A stretch of 64,000 bases of DNA from NCBI GenBank assembly GCA_963791325.1, contig CAWBRU010000003.1, forward strand, positions 1 through 64,000. Direction: 5' to 3'. The position numbers and the translations under genes were made by a program. Below the pieces are notes generated by a model. It saw nothing but the letters and a program-made list of their open reading frames with translations. It was not told where the DNA came from and did no database searches. Source of the DNA: JBEVJK01 sp963791325 (GTDB lineage: Bacteria > Pseudomonadota > Alphaproteobacteria > Rhizobiales > Rhizobiaceae). This document shows positions 60,765 through 64,000 of the stretch, piece after piece (the stretch's first letter is position 1; every line of letters begins with the position of its first letter).

Positions 60765-61237
60765 GGTTCGCCCTCCCAATTGCTGCGGAACGATTTGAGC
60801 AGGCCGGCCAAGTGCCGCGCTTCGTCTTCGCTGACGCCGCCCAGCACCTCGCCGATCCAGGTTTCGTGGGCGCCGGCGATCTGCCGGAACACGGCTTCGC
60901 CGGCCGGCGTGAGGCGCACCACGGTCGCCCGCCGGTCGCCTTCGCGGGTGGCGCGGATGACGTGGCCATCGCTCACGAGGCGGTCGACGATGCCGGTGAC
61001 GTTGCCGTTGGAGACCAGCAGGAACCGCGACAGGTCGCTCATCAGCATGCCCTGCGGAGCCCGGTAGAGCGCCGCCATGACGTCGAAGCGCGGCAAGGTC
61101 GTATTGAACTCGGCCTTCAGCCGCTCGCGCAGCCGGCCCTCGATGGTGCGGGCCGCCCGCAGCAGCCGAATCCAGAGCCGCAGCCGTTCCTTGCTGGCGC
61201 CGCCGAGCACCGCCGAAGAGAGCGGCGCGCTCACCAT
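60761..61237 (-). CDS. MarR-family regulator of the aromatic operon
   Basis: The 158-residue winged-helix protein (LPRFDVMAALYRAPQGMLMS, LSRFLLVSNGNVTGIVDRLV, RVTREGDRRATVVRLTPAGE-like wing) fits MarR. Regulators of this kind in benzoate and anthranilate CoA pathways are often released by aryl-CoA intermediates. It lies inside the operon, overlapping both neighbours, so it would control its own operon's promoter beyond the window. Confidence 0.88.
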   Translation of the reverse strand: MVSAPLSSAVLGGASKERLRLWIRLLRAARTIEGRLRERLKAEFNTTLPRFDVMAALYRAPQGMLMSDLSRFLLVSNGNVTGIVDRLVSDGHVIRATREGDRRATVVRLTPAGEAVFRQIAGAHETWIGEVLGGVSEDEARHLAGLLKSFRSNWEGEP

Positions 61238-61989
61238 GTCTCGCCACCCGACACCGAGATCGCCTGGCCGGTGATCGAACCCGCCGCGGCGCTGCACAGC
61301 CAGAGCACCGCCGCGGCGACTTCCGCCGGCTGCACGAAGCGGCCCTGCGGATTGTTGGCGCGCAGCGCAGCGCGCGCCTGGTCCTCGCTGCGCCCGGTCT
61401 TGGCAACGATCGTGCGGACGGAGGCGGTGAGCATGTCGCTTTCGACAAAACCGGGGCAAACCGCGTTGACGGTGACGCCGGACGCGGCGGCTTCGGCCGC
61501 CAACGCCCGCATCAGCCCGATGACGCCGTGCTTGGCCGCGACATAGGGCGCCACATAGGGATAACCCTTCAACCCGGCGGTCGAGGCAATGAACACCACC
61601 CGTCCGGACCGGGCAGCCAGCATGGCGCCGAATGCCGGCCTGACCGAGAGAAAGGCGCCGGTGAGGTTGACGGCCAGCGCTGCCTGCCAGTCCGCGAGTC
61701 CCGTCCTGGCAAACGGCGCGCTGGCAGAGCTGCCGGCATTGGCGACGACGGTATCGACGGGGCCGCGCTCGGACTGCGCCCTCCGGTAAAGCTCCGCCAT
61801 CGCGGTTTCGTCGGTGATATCGGCAGCGACGGCGGCGATGCCCGGATGCTCTGCGGCCACGGCGGCCAGGGGCTCGGGCCGGCGGCCGCAAATCGTCACC
61901 AGGAGGCCGGCTTCGGCGAGCGCCAGCGCGGCGGCGCGGCCGACGCCCGTGCCGCCCCCTGTCACTAGCGCATGTCGGCCGACGATCAT
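61231..61989 (-). CDS. short-chain dehydrogenase (3-hydroxyacyl-CoA type)
   Basis: The 252-residue SDR has ALVTGGGTGVGRAAALALAE (cofactor loop), NAGSSASAP, VVFIASTAGLKGYPYVAPYV with catalytic Ser, and YVAAKHGVIGLMRALA with Tyr and Lys. In this operon the likely job is oxidising a 3-hydroxyacyl-CoA. It overlaps the MarR gene by 7 bases. Confidence 0.88.
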   Translation of the reverse strand: MIVGRHALVTGGGTGVGRAAALALAEAGLLVTICGRRPEPLAAVAAEHPGIAAVAADITDETAMAELYRRAQSERGPVDTVVANAGSSASAPFARTGLADWQAALAVNLTGAFLSVRPAFGAMLAARSGRVVFIASTAGLKGYPYVAPYVAAKHGVIGLMRALAAEAAASGVTVNAVCPGFVESDMLTASVRTIVAKTGRSEDQARAALRANNPQGRFVQPAEVAAAVLWLCSAAAGSITGQAISVSGGETW

Positions 61990-61990
61990 C

Positions 61991-64000
61991 TCAAACCTTG
62001 CCGGCCAGCGCATCCTGGCGCTCGGCCAGCCGGTAGAGCTGATCGCGCCCGGGCAGATAGGGGTCCGGCCATCTGACCCTGCGGTCCCCCAGCTTGGCGG
62101 CTGCATGCAGGGTCCAATAGGGGTCGGCGAGATGCGGCCGGGCGAGACAGACGAGATCGGCGCGGCCCGCCATCAGGATCGAGTTCACATGATCGGGTTC
62201 ATAGATATTTCCGACCGCCATGGTTGCCATTCCGGTTTCATTTCGGATCCGATCCGAAAACGGCGTCTGGAACATGCGGCCGTAGACGGGCTTGGCGCGG
62301 GTCGATGTCTGGCCGGCAGAGACGTCACAGATATCGACCCCTGCCGCCTGCAGGATTCGGGCGACCAGAACCGCCTCGGCAGGGTTGATGCCGTCGTCGG
62401 TCCAGTCATGCGCCGAGATCCGCACCGAGATCGGCTTGTCGTCGGGCCACACCGCGCGCACGGCGTGAAAGACCTCGAGTGGAAAGCGCAGCCGGTTCTC
62501 GAGTGAGCCGCCATATTCGTCCGTGCGCAAATTGGTGAGCGGCGTGATGAACGAGGAAAGCAGGTAGCCATGAGCGGCGTGCAGCTCCAGCATGTCGAAG
62601 CCGGAGCGCGCCGCCATCTCGGCCGACGCGACGAACTGGTCGCGCACCATCTCCATGTCGGCGCGGTCCATCGCCTTGGGCAGCTGGTTTGCCGGCGACC
62701 AGCGCACCGCCGAGGCCGCGAGCAGCGGCCAATTGCCCGACGGCAGCGGCGCGTCCGCCTCTTGCCAGCCGAGCTGGGTCGAGCCCTTTGCGCCGGAATG
62801 GCCGAGCTGGGCGCAGATCTTGGCTTCCGTCTCGCGATGAACGAAATCGACCAGCCGGGTCCAGGCCAGCTCGTGCTCGGGCGCATAGAACCCGGTGCAG
62901 CCTGGGGTAATGCGGCCTTCGGCACTGACGCAGGTCATCTCGATATAGACCAGCCCGGCACCACCTTTGGCCCGCTCCGCATAGTGGGCGAAATGCCAGT
63001 CGGTCGGGCAGCCGTCGACGGCCTTGTACTGGGCCATCGGCGAGACCACGACGCGGTTGGAAAGCTGCATGCCGCGTAGCCGAAATGGCGCAAACATCGG
63101 AGCGCGGGGCAGCTCCGCATTGCTGCCCGCCTGGCGCTGGAACCAGAGTTCCGCGCTTTCCAACCAAGCCTTGTCGCGCAGCCGGAGGTTCTCGTGGCTG
63201 ATGCGCTGTGAGCGGGTGAGCAGCGAATAATTGAACTGGACCGGGTCGAGGTGAAAATAGCGGCCGACATCCTCGAACCATTCGAGCGAGTTGCGCGCCG
63301 CCGACTGCAGGCGCAGCACCTCGGTCCGCCGCGCATCCTCGTACTTGGCGAATGCCGACTCCCGATCGGGCTCGTCGTGGAGATAGGTTGCCAACGCGAC
63401 AGCGCTTTCCAGCGCGAGCTTGGTGCCCGAGCCGATCGAAAAGTGGGCGCTGGCGGCCGCATCACCCATCAGCACCAGATTCTTGTGCGACCAGCGTTCG
63501 CACAGCACCCGGGGAAAATTGAGCCAGGCCGAGCCGCGCAAATGGCTGGCGTTCGACACCAGCGCATGACCGCCGAGATGGCGGGCGAAGATCCGCTCGC
63601 AGGTCGCGATCGATTCCTCCTGCAACATCGTTGCGAAGCCGAAACGATCCCAAGTCGTCTGGTCGCATTCGACGATGAAGGTCGCCGTGTCCTTGTCGAA
63701 CTGGTAAGCGTGCGCCCAGATCCAGCCGTGCTCGGTCTCTTCGAAGATGAAGGTGAAGGCATCGTCGAATTTCTGCCGGGTGCCAAGCCAGACGAACTTG
63801 CATCTGCGGGTGTCGATATCCGGCTTGAACACGTCGGCGAAGGCGGCACGCGCGCGCGAATTGACCCCATCGGCCGCGGCGACGAGCTTGTATTCGGCCA
63901 TCAACGGAGCCGGATCGGTGATCTCGGTCTGGAATTCCAGCCGAACGCCGAGCTGACGCGCACGTTCCTGGAGCAGGAGCAGTAACTGCTTGCGGCCGAT
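61991..64000 (-). CDS. bifunctional FAD monooxygenase / old-yellow-enzyme reductase (2-aminobenzoyl-CoA type), 5' end beyond window
   Basis: The visible 669 residues hold the end of an FAD aromatic hydroxylase domain (VSNASHLRGSAWLNFPRVLC, NLVLMGDAAASAHFSIGSGT, the second FAD Asp) fused to a complete FMN old-yellow-enzyme domain (LSNRVVVSPMAQYKAVDGCP, ELHAAHGYLLSSFITPLTNL). This fusion is found in salicylyl-CoA 5-hydroxylase and 2-aminobenzoyl-CoA monooxygenase/reductase. With a kynurenine pathway and CoA ligase beside it, the 2-aminobenzoyl-CoA form is more likely. The reading frame continues past 64000, so the start is not seen. Confidence 0.87.
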   Translation of the reverse strand: MGRKQLLLLLQERARQLGVRLEFQTEITDPAPLMAEYKLVAAADGVNSRARAAFADVFKPDIDTRRCKFVWLGTRQKFDDAFTFIFEETEHGWIWAHAYQFDKDTATFIVECDQTTWDRFGFATMLQEESIATCERIFARHLGGHALVSNASHLRGSAWLNFPRVLCERWSHKNLVLMGDAAASAHFSIGSGTKLALESAVALATYLHDEPDRESAFAKYEDARRTEVLRLQSAARNSLEWFEDVGRYFHLDPVQFNYSLLTRSQRISHENLRLRDKAWLESAELWFQRQAGSNAELPRAPMFAPFRLRGMQLSNRVVVSPMAQYKAVDGCPTDWHFAHYAERAKGGAGLVYIEMTCVSAEGRITPGCTGFYAPEHELAWTRLVDFVHRETEAKICAQLGHSGAKGSTQLGWQEADAPLPSGNWPLLAASAVRWSPANQLPKAMDRADMEMVRDQFVASAEMAARSGFDMLELHAAHGYLLSSFITPLTNLRTDEYGGSLENRLRFPLEVFHAVRAVWPDDKPISVRISAHDWTDDGINPAEAVLVARILQAAGVDICDVSAGQTSTRAKPVYGRMFQTPFSDRIRNETGMATMAVGNIYEPDHVNSILMAGRADLVCLARPHLADPYWTLHAAAKLGDRRVRWPDPYLPGRDQLYRLAERQDALAGKV

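Noticed and set aside
1..64000. CRISPR arrays, insertion sequences and rRNA genes
   Set aside because: No regularly spaced direct repeats, transposase motifs or rRNA-like segments were seen in the window.

Overview
The window is GC-rich DNA from an alphaproteobacterium, most likely the order Hyphomicrobiales (Rhizobiales) near Bradyrhizobium, Rhodopseudomonas or Xanthobacter. The evidence is the gene content and order: glnD-murJ-trpS-usp-nifU, a RegB/RegA-type (ActS/ActR) redox two-component system, MmcB, an IalB-like protein, a DUF6894 remnant, rhizobial IolR-type boxes and an Irr-type iron box. I found no rRNA, convincing tRNA, CRISPR array or insertion sequence.

Region 1 (about 1-8,600) is decaying accessory DNA. 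It holds a Crp/Fnr regulator broken by several frameshifts, a frameshifted DUF6894 gene, an arylsulfatase missing its catalytic N-terminus, a HAD phosphatase whose C-terminus has been replaced, a fragment of an MscS channel and a lone HigA antitoxin. Intact exceptions are an IalB-like secreted protein and the glutamate carrier GltS.

Region 2 (about 8,600-20,400) is a compact mobile element with its own replication genes. On the minus strand it has an AlpA-like DNA-binding protein, a small protein, a large primase-polymerase/helicase, a cluster of eight CCGGAGGT octamers that looks like an iteron origin, three small unknown genes and a P27-type phage terminase small subunit. On the plus strand, facing away from alpA, it has a small HTH-like protein, a type IIB topoisomerase in which the VI-B-like ATPase and the VI-A-like Spo11/Toprim cleavage parts lie in one reading unit (split by one +1 frameshift), a SprT-like metalloprotease with a zinc ribbon, and an unknown gene overlapping it. 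I see no integrase, capsid or large terminase. The element therefore looks like a satellite or integrated replicon. The pairing of a topoisomerase with a Spartan/SprT-type protease is the most novel feature of the window.

Region 3 (20,650-28,625) is the carbon-phosphorus lyase operon phnGHIJKL-(DUF1045)-phnM-phnN with a divergent phnF repressor gene. It turns alkylphosphonates into ribose phosphates for phosphate supply. Region 4 (28,622-37,444) is myo-inositol catabolism: iolCDE, a small membrane protein and iolB, then an SDR dehydrogenase, an IolR-like RpiR regulator and a Gfo/Idh/MocA dehydrogenase. Perfect GGAA-N6-TTCC boxes lie in both divergent promoter regions.

Region 5 (37,559-54,710) is chromosomal core: a YnjBCD-type ABC importer translationally coupled to hrpB, actS-actR, mmcB, an L,D-transpeptidase lipoprotein, nfu, a universal stress protein, trpS (stop codon lost through one extra base), murJ, glnD and pcm.

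Region 6 (54,730-64,000) is a catabolic operon for tryptophan and anthranilate: RidA, KynA, KynU, a 2-aminobenzoate-CoA-ligase-like enzyme, acyl-CoA dehydrogenase, enoyl-CoA hydratase, MarR regulator, SDR and a bifunctional FAD monooxygenase/old-yellow-enzyme protein cut by the window end. Together they can take kynurenine to anthranilate and on through 2-aminobenzoyl-CoA.
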